A DNA stretch of 64,000 nucleotides. It comes from Homarus americanus (lineage: Eukaryota > Arthropoda > Malacostraca > Decapoda > Nephropidae). Location of the stretch: assembly GCF_018991925.1 (NCBI RefSeq), contig NW_024744357.1:2668046-2732045 (forward strand), read 5' to 3'. Both the position numbers and the translations under genes were made by a program. Numbering within the stretch: the stretch's first letter is position 1; each line of letters begins with the position of its first letter. Below, one piece after another: positions 60,801-61,999 of the stretch. The notes below the pieces were generated by a model that saw only the letters and a program-made list of their open reading frames with translations, searched no databases and had not been told where the DNA came from.

Positions 60801-60904
60801 GAAGCTCCTTACCCTGTGCCTTTTATTATCACTACGATAGTGAGAACTATTCTCTATATCTGCAGTAAGCTCATCTTTGCTGTCCACCTCCATGGGCTCA
60901 ATAC
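2293..60904 (-). CDS. UBE4B: UBE4B/UFD2 ubiquitin conjugation factor E4 B, partial gene of 16 exons
   Basis: The product extends ubiquitin chains on substrates already primed by E1-E2-E3 (an E4/U-box E3 ligase) and works with p97/VCP in protein quality control. The 16 exons, listed separately, total 2,224 nt. Each has an AG acceptor and GT donor, and the phases link into one open frame. Conserved blocks appear in family order: [11 protein letters not shown] (N-terminal region), [88 protein letters not shown] and [13 protein letters not shown]. These belong to the Ufd2 core. The start codon and N-terminal exon(s) are off the right edge. The rest of the core and the U-box are off the left edge. 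The Ser/Pro-rich linker of the vertebrate protein is nearly absent here. Introns run from 208 bp to about 8.9 kb and carry almost all the transposons in the window. Confidence 0.95.
2420..3088. other. Intron between exons o and p
   Basis: This is a 669-bp intron with no recognisable element apart from short T and AT tracts (2800-2812). Confidence 0.6.
3089..3203 (-). CDS. UBE4B: UBE4B exon o
   Basis: This is a 115-nt exon, phase 0 to phase 1, with acceptor CTGGCAG and donor GTGAGC. It encodes [18 protein letters not shown], then [17 protein letters not shown]. It matches MFMTNPAVQ and the [20 protein letters not shown] stretch of the family. Confidence 0.93.
3267..3674 (+). repeat. tRNA-type SINE with perfect 12-bp target-site duplication
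   Basis: The direct repeat GTAGCTCCATCA at 3267-3278 and 3663-3674 flanks a 384-bp body. The body opens with pol III-like boxes: GGTGGTAGAGGGCACC resembles an A box and GGATATGATTCCC a degenerate B box, about 50 bp apart. It ends in about 23 A (3640-3662). The perfect duplication indicates a recent insertion in this intron. The family name is unknown to me. Confidence 0.85.
4085..4150 (-). repeat. 3' tail of the SINE-like retroposon, inverted
   Basis: Read on the minus strand it gives CCTGTGCCCAGGTGGGCTAA, then TTCCGT and a run of A. This is the same 3' tail as the repeats ending at 2161 and 63430. Only the tail is recognisable; the sequence to the right differs from those copies. Confidence 0.65.
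4410..4530 (-). pseudogene. N-terminal fragment of a pogo/Tigger transposase
   Basis: The minus strand encodes [20 protein letters not shown] followed by [14 protein letters not shown]. This is the start of the CENP-B/Tigger helix-turn-helix (Lys/Arg/Ser-rich lead, then ITLxxKLDVLRR). It breaks off immediately after, and no DDE part or terminal repeats were identified nearby. A second, independent copy of the same start occurs at 53271. Confidence 0.55.
4531..5260. other. Intronic sequence, no gene seen
   Basis: No supported feature. Poly(T) at 5147-5155. The sequence from about 5030 may be the degraded 5' end of the LINE that follows. Confidence 0.4.
5261..8540 (+). pseudogene. Dead APE-type non-LTR retrotransposon (CR1/L2-like group)
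   Basis: It retains, in order, the start of the apurinic endonuclease ([13 protein letters not shown] at about 5698-5740, then HQPDIVGA), a frameshifted GDFNYG at 6099-6116, reverse transcriptase remnants including DAKLFR near 7660, [12 protein letters not shown] near 7870 and [12 protein letters not shown] near 8005, and a C-terminal block ([20 protein letters not shown] near 8317). Many frameshifts and stops break it. The open part at 5261-5899 has a Pro-rich lead before the endonuclease. It is about 3.3 kb long, against 4-5 kb for typical full-length relatives. The clade assignment is tentative. Confidence 0.8.
8541..8962. other. Intronic sequence, no gene seen
   Basis: A-rich sequence following the LINE; no feature supported. 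Confidence 0.4.
8963..9080 (-). CDS. UBE4B: UBE4B exon n
   Basis: This is a 118-nt exon, phase 2 to phase 0, with acceptor CCAACAG and donor GTGAGT. It encodes [14 protein letters not shown], then [18 protein letters not shown]. It matches the NPYLVAKLVEV block of the Ufd2 core. Confidence 0.95.
9375..9785 (+). mobile_element. 5' half of a Tigger-like nonautonomous element
   Basis: It begins TA + CAGTGATCCTCAG, followed by repeated GGTTAACGA motifs. From about 9510 it follows the complete element at 40162-41015 closely (shared CCGCCAATACA, GGTTCTAGGGCTTAAATTCC and AACATCTTGCTT). The right half is missing; sequence from about 9785 belongs to a Penelope-like element instead. Confidence 0.75.
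9790..10450 (+). pseudogene. Penelope-like element: GIY-YIG endonuclease and 3' end
   Basis: An open frame at 9796-10212 encodes [20 protein letters not shown], then [18 protein letters not shown] and FVHLRD. This is the GIY-YIG fold that Penelope-like retroelements carry C-terminal to their reverse transcriptase. The reverse transcriptase is absent, so the copy is 5'-truncated. Downstream at 10351-10370 is CCTGAAGATGTG and then ACGAAGCG, resembling the degraded core of the hammerhead ribozymes known in these elements. A perfect 12-bp inverted repeat (GGGAACTTCGTG / CACGAAGTTCCC) lies at 10377-10388 and 10428-10439. Confidence 0.85.
10653..10915 (-). CDS. UBE4B: UBE4B exon m
   Basis: This is the largest exon here, 263 nt, phase 0 to phase 2, with acceptor ATGCAG and donor GTAAGT. 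It encodes [20 protein letters not shown], then [20 protein letters not shown] and FLLFTLQ. The CADAGLLDE and FAALPExYxxDxAEFL motifs are hallmarks of UBE4B. Confidence 0.96.
10916..11238. other. Intronic spacer before the minisatellite
   Basis: Unique AT-rich sequence between exon m and the array; nothing else recognised. Confidence 0.5.
11239..14300. repeat. Minisatellite, about 29-bp unit, roughly 105 copies
   Basis: On the plus strand the unit reads (AA or GG)TGGTGGTAGGGG, then TGGTGGTAACACAGT. Two main variants, beginning AATGG or GGTGG, are interspersed. Left of about 11760 most units carry GGCAACACAGTG instead of GGTAACACAGTA. It fills about 90% of the 3.4-kb intron between exons l and m. 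The G-rich strand is the template for UBE4B, so the transcript is C-rich. The unit has no stop codon in any of the three minus frames, which explains the very long open frames there; they are not genes. Many one-base insertions and losses occur between 11800 and 13900. Confidence 0.95.
14317..14412 (-). CDS. UBE4B: UBE4B exon l
   Basis: This is a 96-nt exon (32 codons), phase 0 on both sides, with acceptor TTTACAG and donor GTAACC. It encodes [20 protein letters not shown], then [10 protein letters not shown], matching the [21 protein letters not shown] segment of the family. The minisatellite starts about 16 nt beyond its donor. The reading frame stays open through the donor for roughly 1,000 more codons. 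Confidence 0.92.
14413..15225. other. Intronic sequence, no gene seen
   Basis: A CA dinucleotide tract near 14450-14460; otherwise no feature supported. Confidence 0.4.
15226..17480 (-). pseudogene. Dead piggyBac transposase
   Basis: Read on the minus strand it keeps an acidic N-terminal region ([12 protein letters not shown] near 17290-17350), then [18 protein letters not shown] and [13 protein letters not shown] (about 16010-16100), then CIDESLVLW with the first catalytic Asp (about 15855-15880, followed by an in-frame stop), [14 protein letters not shown], and [17 protein letters not shown] with a later catalytic Asp, and [12 protein letters not shown]. These are in the order of the DDE_Tnp_1_7 domain. 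Stops and frameshifts split it. About 1 kb between 16130 and 17100 is poorly recognisable and may include an insertion. No TTAA-flanked ends were identified. Confidence 0.8.
17481..18529. other. Intronic sequence, no gene seen
   Basis: No feature supported; AT-rich with dispersed short TG runs near 18055-18065. Confidence 0.4.
18530..18975. mobile_element. MITE of the TCCGGAAAA family, copy 1
   Basis: It is flanked by TA at 18528-18529 and 18976-18977. The ends are CAGTAATATCTCCGTTAGCC and, inverted, CAGTGAAATCCCCGTTAGCC. The interior is a set of degenerate repeats of GGAAAATTCCGGGGATGGGG and TTTTTCCGG with GAGAGATGA. No transposase is present. Open frames across it are by-products of the repeat. 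Related copies are at 59016-59546 (opposite orientation) and fragments at 51783-51940 and 54940-55167. Confidence 0.85.
19078..21048 (-). mobile_element. hAT-type DNA transposon, nearly complete body
   Basis: Its ends are CAGGGTTGGAAAA at 19078 and the inverted CAGGGTTGTTATG at 21048. Both are followed inward by clusters of the GATTTAAATC palindrome, which probably act as subterminal binding sites. The single transposase gene is annotated separately. No exact 8-bp target-site duplication is visible. Confidence 0.8.
19643..20908 (-). pseudogene. hAT transposase with one stop and one frameshift
   Basis: A single frame of 422 codons is broken by a TAA at about 20511-20513, just after SEFGHD. 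Upstream it has the DUF659-like core with [16 protein letters not shown] and the conserved ATDNAANM. Downstream are [19 protein letters not shown], and near the end [23 protein letters not shown] and [12 protein letters not shown] of the hAT dimerisation domain. After FSTW the expected tail ([14 protein letters not shown]) continues in another frame, showing a frameshift at about 19700. The N-terminal BED zinc finger is missing. So few lesions suggest a fairly young copy. Confidence 0.88.
21049..22416. other. Intronic sequence with isolated transposon termini
   Basis: At about 21525-21557 the sequence CGTTAACTCGGACAACGTTA and then GGACTTACTG looks like one inverted terminus of a Tigger-like element; its partner was not found. 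Otherwise no feature. Confidence 0.35.
22417..22669. mobile_element. Tc1/mariner-type MITE with 28-bp terminal repeats
   Basis: It is flanked by TA at 22415-22416 and 22670-22671. The left end, CACTCACAACAAAAAGCATC then GGTGCA, matches the inverted right end, CACTCGCACCAAAAAGTATC then GGTGCA, with 3 mismatches. It is 253 bp with no transposase. It is unlike the CAG-ended MITEs of this window. Confidence 0.8.
22670..23268. other. Intronic sequence, no gene seen
   Basis: Nothing recognised, except a near copy of the exon k splice-donor context at about 23200-23212. Confidence 0.4.
23269..23414 (-). CDS. UBE4B: UBE4B exon k (LTLHAHHL motif)
   Basis: This is a 146-nt exon, phase 1 to phase 0, with acceptor ACCACAG and donor GTAGGT. 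It encodes [18 protein letters not shown], then [20 protein letters not shown]. [13 protein letters not shown] is one of the most conserved strings in the family. A near copy of the donor context lies 65 nt further downstream (see findings). Confidence 0.95.
23415..24474. other. Intronic sequence, no gene seen
   Basis: AT-rich with a C-run at 23997-24003. At 24330-24470 the minus strand reads [20 protein letters not shown], then [17 protein letters not shown]. This is probably an old transposon coding remnant, family not recognised. Confidence 0.35.
24475..24747 (-). CDS. Unrecognised acidic open frame
   Basis: Ninety codons rich in Asp, Glu, Ser and Asn (for example [17 protein letters not shown]). 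Composition like this occurs at the N-terminus of piggyBac-type and other transposases, but no domain is visible and no start or splice context supports a gene. It may be a remnant of the same element as the frame at 24330-24470. Confidence 0.2.
   Translation of the reverse strand: MTAMHHKTFLQTVPVQSYVTCTDGNNDDESEDENNESESNGNTNSDTNVSQQEHTDCEEVEVDSDETCIDLDSEESEPDPTNASESEPIT
24746..25305 (+). pseudogene. LINE fragment with RNase H start (I/Jockey-like), plus copy
   Basis: It encodes, with frameshifts, a connection segment and then the start of RNase [21 protein letters not shown], then FPDFCQDGS and [12 protein letters not shown]. The YTDxSKxDAG motif carries the first catalytic Asp. The usual [11 protein letters not shown]lu is replaced by Gln here (TAQLLGI), which would inactivate it. 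A close copy lies inverted at 47419-47935. Confidence 0.75.
25580..25908. mobile_element. TA-flanked MITE, ATAACGAACG family
   Basis: Flanked by TA at 25578-25579 and 25909-25910. Terminal repeats CAGTGGGGTATGCTATAA match exactly at both ends (18 bp). Just inside are several ATAACGAACG motifs on both sides. It is 329 bp with a T-tract in the middle and no coding capacity. Confidence 0.9.
26500..27270 (+). pseudogene. 3' end of a CR1-like LINE with TTCTTATG tail
   Basis: An open frame at 26501-27106 encodes the reverse transcriptase thumb and C-terminal region: [65 protein letters not shown] and [17 protein letters not shown]. The 3' UTR ends GGCCAACCGGCCTATTGCAG, then two copies of TTCTTATG (27255-27270), the short tandem tail typical of CR1-type elements. 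It is 5'-truncated and frameshifted after 27106. Confidence 0.85.
27271..27497 (-). repeat. tRNA-derived SINE
   Basis: On the minus strand it starts ACCTGTGGTGTAATGGTCAG (A-box region) and has a good pol III B box, GGTTCAATCTCC, at 27433-27444. AACCTG and CAGGTT near the ends of the tRNA-like part could pair as an acceptor stem. The body continues to 27271 and abuts the LINE tail end to end. No poly(A) is seen. It is too degenerate at the anticodon region to be called a tRNA gene. Confidence 0.7.
27498..27985. other. Intronic sequence, no gene seen
   Basis: No feature supported. Confidence 0.4.
27986..28722 (-). pseudogene. hAT transposase remnant with one terminus
   Basis: On the minus strand the terminus-like GGGATGTACCGATGTATTGG at 28700-28720 precedes coding remnants including [20 protein letters not shown] (about 28360-28420), which resembles the PVFDExxW helix of ZBED-type hAT transposases. 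Later fragments are frameshifted. The other terminus was not identified. Confidence 0.5.
28723..29350. other. Intronic sequence, no gene seen
   Basis: No feature supported. Confidence 0.4.
29351..29471 (-). CDS. UBE4B: UBE4B exon j
   Basis: This is a 121-nt exon, phase 0 to phase 1, with acceptor TTTGCAG and donor GTAAGT. It encodes [16 protein letters not shown], then [17 protein letters not shown]. It matches the conserved VDPTYIFHP segment and the following helix of the core. Confidence 0.92.
29680..29868 (-). CDS. UBE4B: UBE4B exon i
   Basis: This is a 189-nt exon (63 codons), phase 0 on both sides, with acceptor TTTCAG and donor GTGAGA. It encodes [20 protein letters not shown], then [20 protein letters not shown]. 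It matches the HSILLNGETREAAL and [21 protein letters not shown] blocks of UBE4B. A 208-bp intron, the shortest in the gene, separates it from exon j. Confidence 0.93.
30050..30190 (+). repeat. Dispersed repeat, copy 1
   Basis: About 130 bp shared in the same orientation with 62480-62595 (CTGAACAACTG, then AGGAAGCCATAGTTCAGACTC-like and GTGTCGAAGTTGTCAGAAAAAGT-like segments). No ORF, no clear ends. Confidence 0.6.
30191..31540. other. Intronic sequence with one isolated MITE terminus
   Basis: TA + CAGTGAATCCTCGAAGATCC at 30610-30631 looks like the left end of a TA-flanked element; no matching right end was found. An open frame at 30188-30430 resembles nothing known to me. Confidence 0.35.
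31560..31700 (+). pseudogene. Possible hAT C-terminal fragment
   Basis: GCAATCGCCTAGGACAGGAG and the following ATCATCTAAGC resemble the C-terminal coding tail of the hAT at 19643-19680 (AATCGCCTAGGACAGGAAAA, then GGCATCTAAGC). Only about 35 bp match well. Confidence 0.35.
31893..32096 (-). CDS. UBE4B: UBE4B exon h
   Basis: This is a 204-nt exon (68 codons), phase 0 on both sides, with acceptor TTTTCAG and donor GTAAGT. It encodes [15 protein letters not shown], then [20 protein letters not shown]. The FAEDDxxVVxK motif is diagnostic of the Ufd2 core. Confidence 0.93.
32512..32646. mobile_element. TTAA-flanked piggyBac-type MITE
   Basis: TTAA at 32508-32511 and 32647-32650 flanks short inverted ends CCCTTAAGCCCC and CCCTTAGGGCCC. 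It is 135 bp with an internal A-tract (32586-32602). The TTAA target is characteristic of piggyBac transposases, one of which lies dead at 15226-17480; a direct link is not shown. Confidence 0.7.
32651..34274. other. Intronic sequence with a short direct repeat
   Basis: A segment of about 50 bp (AGGGAGG, ATAAATATG, GGCAGGGAGGC) occurs at 33430-33490 and again at 33960-34012. G-run at 32776-32787. No gene seen. Confidence 0.45.
34275..34433 (-). CDS. UBE4B: UBE4B exon g
   Basis: This is a 159-nt exon (53 codons), phase 0 on both sides, with acceptor CTCTAG and donor GTGAGT. It encodes [17 protein letters not shown], then [20 protein letters not shown]. It matches the core block with PILQGLALAAKECS and LGELCETK. 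Confidence 0.9.
34770..36400 (-). pseudogene. LINE reverse transcriptase remnant
   Basis: Minus-strand frames encode HQDWFDEND near 36085-36110, then [46 protein letters not shown] (RT fingers), [19 protein letters not shown], the RT motif [32 protein letters not shown], and near 34890-34920 [14 protein letters not shown] with the catalytic YADD intact. Frames shift at about 35490, 35375 and 34970. The clade is not certain (RTE/CR1-like). It lies in the intron between exons f and g. A GC-rich stretch upstream (36400-36905) may be its 5' UTR. Confidence 0.85.
36401..36905 (-). other. GC-rich segment, possible LINE 5' UTR
   Basis: It stands out by composition from the AT-rich surroundings (GGGAAGG and CCCCTCCC runs). 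It lies directly upstream of the minus-strand LINE. A piece at 36398-36445 (GGTCAATGCCAGAGATAA, then GGTGACCCCAGGG) recurs at 49743-49785. No frame was recognised. Confidence 0.4.
37490..37766 (+). repeat. CR1-like LINE 3' end, second copy
   Basis: It ends CCATTCTTATGTTCTTATGG, the same TTCTTATG tail as the element ending at 27270, preceded by GGGCCAATAGGCCCATGCAA (27213-27245 has a comparable GGCCAACCGGCC). A short frame upstream reads [11 protein letters not shown]. It is a 5'-truncated copy. Confidence 0.65.
37767..38531. other. Intronic sequence, no gene seen
   Basis: CT-rich tract at 38211-38230 and repeats of CCTAACCTAA at 38280-38300. No feature supported. Confidence 0.4.
38532..39662. 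mobile_element. TA-flanked nonautonomous element with internal 430-bp duplication
   Basis: TA at 38530-38531 and 39663-39664. Ends CAGTAAAATGTCGATTAAAG and, inverted, CAGTATAACGTCGATATAAC; just inside are GATTTAAAGCGA-type motifs on both sides. The interior contains a diverged tandem duplication: 38743-39000 and 39176-39405 share GCAAACTATAGCATG, ATCTTATAAGAATTCCAGCA and ATCTTCCCAGCCAG. No coding capacity. Confidence 0.8.
39739..40017 (+). pseudogene. Exon-like open frame of unknown family
   Basis: After a TTATTTACAG acceptor-like site the plus strand reads [17 protein letters not shown], then [20 protein letters not shown], running open to 40017. Codon context and the strong protein-like character suggest a remnant of a real protein. 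It vaguely recalls the N-terminus of SWIM/YqaJ-type proteins common in arthropod genomes, but I cannot confirm this. GTACTG at 39879 could be a donor. It lies antisense in a UBE4B intron. Confidence 0.3.
40162..41015. mobile_element. Tigger-like nonautonomous element, complete
   Basis: TA at 40160-40161 and 41016-41017. Ends CAGTGACCCCTCGTTTAACG and, inverted, CAGTGACCCCTCTGTTAACG. Several GGTTAACGAA motifs lie near both ends (for example 40189-40198, 40240-40250, 40944-40955). It is 854 bp with no transposase. It shares about 400 bp with 9375-9785. Confidence 0.88.
41018..41661. other. Intronic sequence, GC-richer patch
   Basis: 41100-41340 is richer in GC than its surroundings and contains CAGTCACGTGACC. 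No gene, splice site or repeat family recognised. Confidence 0.35.
41662..41792 (-). CDS. UBE4B: UBE4B exon f (start of Ufd2 core)
   Basis: This is a 131-nt exon, phase 1 to phase 0, with acceptor TTTACAG and donor GTATGG. It encodes [17 protein letters not shown], then [22 protein letters not shown]. It matches the conserved [20 protein letters not shown] region that opens the Ufd2 core. Confidence 0.9.
41793..42415. other. Intronic sequence, no gene seen
   Basis: No feature supported apart from the possible old repeat near 42095-42190. Confidence 0.4.
42650..44040 (+). pseudogene. Broken hAT-like transposase (ZNF862-like type)
   Basis: Plus-strand frames, shifted between pieces, read [19 protein letters not shown] and then [17 protein letters not shown] (the HCxAHRxEL-like block), [33 protein letters not shown], then from 43399 [39 protein letters not shown] (hAT dimerisation segment) and a stop at 43858, followed by 60 more open codons. 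This resembles the hAT lineage related to zinc finger protein 862. The N-terminal zinc finger is missing. Frameshifts near 42940, 43160-43400 and the stop make it inactive. Confidence 0.75.
44047..44395 (+). repeat. Tandem repeat, 4 copies of 79-91 bp
   Basis: Copies start at TGTGCTCCATGCA at 44047, 44138, 44217 and 44296, and each contains GTGTTGGTTTA and CTACTAAATAAATATCACAC. The array lies inside the hAT element, between the transposase stop and the right terminus. Confidence 0.85.
44543..44880. other. Intronic sequence with a hAT-like terminus
   Basis: 44700-44840 contains AAGTTACTT and AAGTAAATACC motifs and a 21-bp palindrome at 44786-44806 (ACTTGAGTAC / GTACTCAAGT around one A). Such motifs are typical of ends of some hAT elements, but no second terminus was found. 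Confidence 0.4.
44881..44962 (-). CDS. UBE4B: UBE4B exon e
   Basis: This is a short 82-nt exon, too short to stand out as an open frame. It was found because exon d ends in phase 0 while exon f needs phase 1. The acceptor is CTTACAG and the donor GTGGGT. It encodes [18 protein letters not shown] and then [10 protein letters not shown]. It aligns with the family segment that contains IRSQCISHTALVLQG, and it restores the frame exactly. Confidence 0.85.
44963..45551. other. Intronic sequence with a 24-bp perfect palindrome
   Basis: 45500-45523 is a perfect palindrome with half-site TTATAGCCAAGG. No gene seen. Confidence 0.5.
45552..45927. mobile_element. TA-flanked MITE, GTCGTAAGTC family
   Basis: TA at 45550-45551 and 45928-45929. 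Inverted ends CACCTAGACCCCGACTTACG are exact for 20 bp and continue AC. Repeated GGTCGTAAGTCC motifs lie inside both ends (45595-45620, 45875-45915). Long A/T tract at 45822-45857. It is 376 bp, noncoding. A diverged relative is at 55604-55890. Confidence 0.9.
46521..46716. mobile_element. MITE with CAGTCTCTC ends
   Basis: Left end CAGTCTCTCCTCCACTGAGC; inverted right end CAGTCTCTCTCCGACTTACG. TA precedes the left end; the right side has TT. It contains GCCGTAAGTCGG near the right end, the same motif type as the previous MITE. 196 bp. Confidence 0.6.
46850..49640 (-). pseudogene. I/Jockey-like LINE, internally deleted, minus copy
   Basis: In minus-strand order it has an ORF1 remnant ([19 protein letters not shown] near 49340-49390, a Cys/His zinc-knuckle-like block; then Ser/Pro-rich frames at 48420-49126). 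It jumps to the reverse transcriptase thumb ([17 protein letters not shown] near 48130-48175, [14 protein letters not shown] near 47990), then RNase H ([17 protein letters not shown] near 47550, [10 protein letters not shown] near 47460) and the C-terminal [18 protein letters not shown] block near 46960. Endonuclease and RT catalytic parts are missing. It has several frameshifts. RNase H retains its Asp and Glu, unlike the copy at 24746. Confidence 0.82.
49743..50490 (+). pseudogene. I/Jockey-like LINE 3' part, plus copy
   Basis: It encodes [15 protein letters not shown] (end of RNase H), then [19 protein letters not shown] and [14 protein letters not shown] (the conserved C-terminal HxRL/CDDC block). 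The 3' UTR ends GCTGCGTCGCCGGGGATGTA, ATTACCC and TCAGTCAATCAA. It is nearly back to back with the minus copy at 46850-49640. The same 3' end recurs at 62655-62780. Confidence 0.75.
50491..51228. other. Intronic sequence, no gene seen
   Basis: 50660-50790 resembles 46440-46760 (GGAACAAAGAATAGAAAATA and AAAACCTCATTTGTTACAT segments), an old dispersed repeat. No gene. Confidence 0.45.
51229..51582. mobile_element. TA-flanked MITE, CAGCWTGCYCTTCAAATT family
   Basis: TA at 51227-51228 and 51583-51584. Left CAGCATGCTCTTCAAATTCG and inverted right CAGCTTGCCCTTCAAATTTG match with 3 mismatches over 20. It contains GTGAATCGCC and GTGAATAATCG motifs and a CA tract near 51395-51412. 354 bp. Confidence 0.8.
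51614..51738 (-). CDS. UBE4B: UBE4B exon d
   Basis: This is a 125-nt exon, phase 1 to phase 0, with acceptor TTTTCAG and donor GTAGGT. It encodes [19 protein letters not shown] and then [20 protein letters not shown]. It aligns with the segment just before the Ufd2 core ([20 protein letters not shown] in the human protein). Confidence 0.85.
51783..51940. mobile_element. Fragment of the TCCGGAAAA MITE family, copy 3
   Basis: It begins GTGATATCCCCATTAGCTGC, then AATAATTGGCGAGGAGCTC and TTCCGGGAATGAGAGATTTC, matching the left part of the copy at 59016. The right half is missing. Confidence 0.65.
51941..52938. other. Intronic sequence, no gene seen
   Basis: AT-rich with scattered TACAGTAC motifs. 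No feature supported. Confidence 0.4.
52939..54673 (+). mobile_element. pogo/Tigger element with both ends and an internally deleted transposase
   Basis: TA at 52937-52938 and 54674-54675. Ends CAGGAAAGCCTCCAATAACG and, inverted, CAGTAAAGCCTCAAATAATG; ACGACGG, AACAACGATTC and TTTACGACG motifs follow inside the left end. At 53271 the plus strand starts [18 protein letters not shown], then (frameshifted) [18 protein letters not shown], the pogo/CENP-B-type helix-turn-helix. The frame then jumps to a C-terminal-like segment ([16 protein letters not shown], then [16 protein letters not shown] near 53550). The DDE catalytic part between them is missing. Length 1,735 bp. Confidence 0.8.
54940..55167. 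mobile_element. Fragment of the TCCGGAAAA MITE family, copy 4
   Basis: The right end GAGATTCCAGCTAACGGGAA, then GATTACAGTG corresponds to the inverted terminus of the family; the interior has TTTCCCGGAATACTC and ATTTTTCCAGAAAATG repeats. The left terminus is not recognised. Confidence 0.6.
55604..55890. mobile_element. Diverged MITE related to the GTCGTAAGTC family
   Basis: The left end CAGTCCCCGACTTATGATGG then GGTTGGGGACCCAAATCC is close to the left end of the MITE at 45552 (GACCCCGACTTACGACGGGG). The right end is more diverged (inverted: CAGGTACTCCTCGACCACCC). GGTCGTAAGTCG is present at 55638. Confidence 0.6.
55891..56853. other. Intronic sequence, no gene seen
   Basis: An open frame at 55843-56211 resembles no known family. 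No other feature. Confidence 0.35.
56854..57001 (-). CDS. UBE4B: UBE4B exon c
   Basis: This is a 148-nt exon, phase 0 to phase 1, with acceptor CTAACAG and donor GTAATG. It encodes [18 protein letters not shown] and then a short Ser/Pro-containing tail ending [10 protein letters not shown]. It corresponds to the segment before the long low-complexity linker of vertebrate UBE4B; here that linker is only a few residues long. Confidence 0.8.
57002..58022. other. Intron between exons b and c
   Basis: At 57555-57588 the inverted terminus-like CAGTAAAACCTCACAAAGGT then GGAC is followed by TA, suggesting one end of a Tigger-like element; no left end found. Confidence 0.4.
58023..58130 (-). CDS. UBE4B: UBE4B exon b
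   Basis: This is a 108-nt exon (36 codons), phase 0 to phase 0, with acceptor TTTACAG and donor GTAAGG. It encodes [18 protein letters not shown] followed by [12 protein letters not shown]. It matches the N-terminal segment with the conserved SW pair (an IFRVSW-like stretch in vertebrate UBE4B). Confidence 0.85.
58490..58715. repeat. Diverged tandem duplication, about 147-bp period
   Basis: 58492-58565 and 58638-58710 share GTGTATTGAAATA, TTATAATRAAA, TTTTAATTTNTGAGAC and TTGGTG. It may be part of a larger unrecognised repeat. Confidence 0.6.
59016..59546. mobile_element. MITE of the TCCGGAAAA family, copy 2
   Basis: TA at 59014-59015 and 59547-59548. Left CAGTGAAATCTCCTTTATCC; inverted right CAGCAATATCTCTGTTCACC. 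Interior repeats of TCTCAAANCNGGAAAAAAAT and CCCCATCYC, GAATTTTCTGGG. It is oriented opposite to copy 1 and 85 bp longer, through an extra interior repeat. Confidence 0.85.
59549..60187. other. Intronic sequence, no gene seen
   Basis: No feature supported. Confidence 0.4.
60188..60650. mobile_element. TA-flanked MITE, GATATCCAG family
   Basis: TA at 60186-60187 and 60651-60652. Left CAGTATAACCTCAGATATCC, inverted right CAATAGGACCTCAGATATCC; 463 bp. It contains three copies of a TTTTATAATATACTAT-like segment at 60434-60538. It abuts exon a at about 160 bp. Confidence 0.85.
60813..60904 (-). CDS. UBE4B: UBE4B exon a (N-terminal region)
   Basis: This is a 92-nt exon with the acceptor after a TTACAG tract and the donor GTAAGG. 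It begins with two bases that complete a codon and ends in phase 0. It encodes [16 protein letters not shown] followed by a polar stretch. GIExMEVD is a conserved short motif near the start of animal UBE4B. It is the most upstream exon found; no start-codon exon was seen between here and 64000. Confidence 0.85.
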
Positions 60905-61271
60905 CTGTAACAAAATCAACAAAATTAGAATACAATAGCTTTTGCAAGTAAAAATTTTAGTCAATGTAGAAAAATGGAAAACTAATTCTGAAATTTTCCA
61001 ACAGAGAGTAGCCAAGTTGCTTTCACAAAACAAGTCATTCCCTCCCCATCACACCATCCACTCTACATGAGGGGAACATGGTGCAACATTTGCCTTCTGG
61101 AGGCAGGAGGTCTCATTAGAGCTGTGCCTGCTTAATCAGCATGCACTGTCAGTCATCTAATTTCTGAATAATCTGGCATTCTGAATTTAGTTCCAAGAAA
61201 GGAGACTATCCAGACCACCTGAACATAGGATCAACTGGATGTGAGGGAATGACCCATAATGCAAATTTATT

Positions 61272-61572
61272 CAGGGGGTCCCCAGGTTACAAACGGGTTC
61301 CATTCCTGAGGACGTACGTAAGTCGGAACACATGCTATGTGCATACTGTACTTTCAAAACAATGTTTAAAATCCCACAATATCACAGTCTAAATCCTTAC
61401 ATACATCTAAAATCCCTTATTTAAAGACAAAAGAAGAAACAAATTACAAAATACAGTAAACGAAAGTAAAACTAAGTCATCAGATAAATAAAATAGTGTA
61501 AATTTAAAGTTTAACCTCGTTGGTATCAGAGGGCGTTTGTAAGTCGGACATTCATACGTCAGGGACCCCCTG
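61272..61572. mobile_element. MITE with CAGGGGGTCCC ends
   Basis: Left CAGGGGGTCCCCAGGTTACA, inverted right CAGGGGGTCCCTGACGTATG. TA follows the right end; the left flank is TT. Motifs ACGTAAGTCGGA and TGTAAGTCGGAC occur near the two ends. 301 bp. Confidence 0.8.
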
Positions 61573-61999
61573 TAACTAAATTTATAACTAAGCCTGGAGA
61601 GAAAACCTTCGGGTAATCCCCACCTAAAACAAGGTCATACAACAGAAAATTTGAATTAGCATGAGGAACCAATTAGGGAAACAGTTTACTTAGCACAAAA
61701 ACATTCAAAGTTTAACACGAGCCACAATATGTCGGGCTTCATCACACCAACCGTTGGCTAGTTGCCTGGGTCACACACATACTGTAGTAACAGGCTATTC
61801 TCGGTTGTTTCTTGATTTTTTTTATTAACCTTCATCAACATAAATGCTCGAGGACCAAAAAGTAACGAGACATGGATAATCTATTTCAGTAAAAATGAAA
61901 GTGATTGAATGTTTTGAAAAAGGGAATGCACTTTCAACATTATAGGTGCAATGGGCCTTCATTTGGCAACCATACTACATTACTACAATTTGTGCTAAT

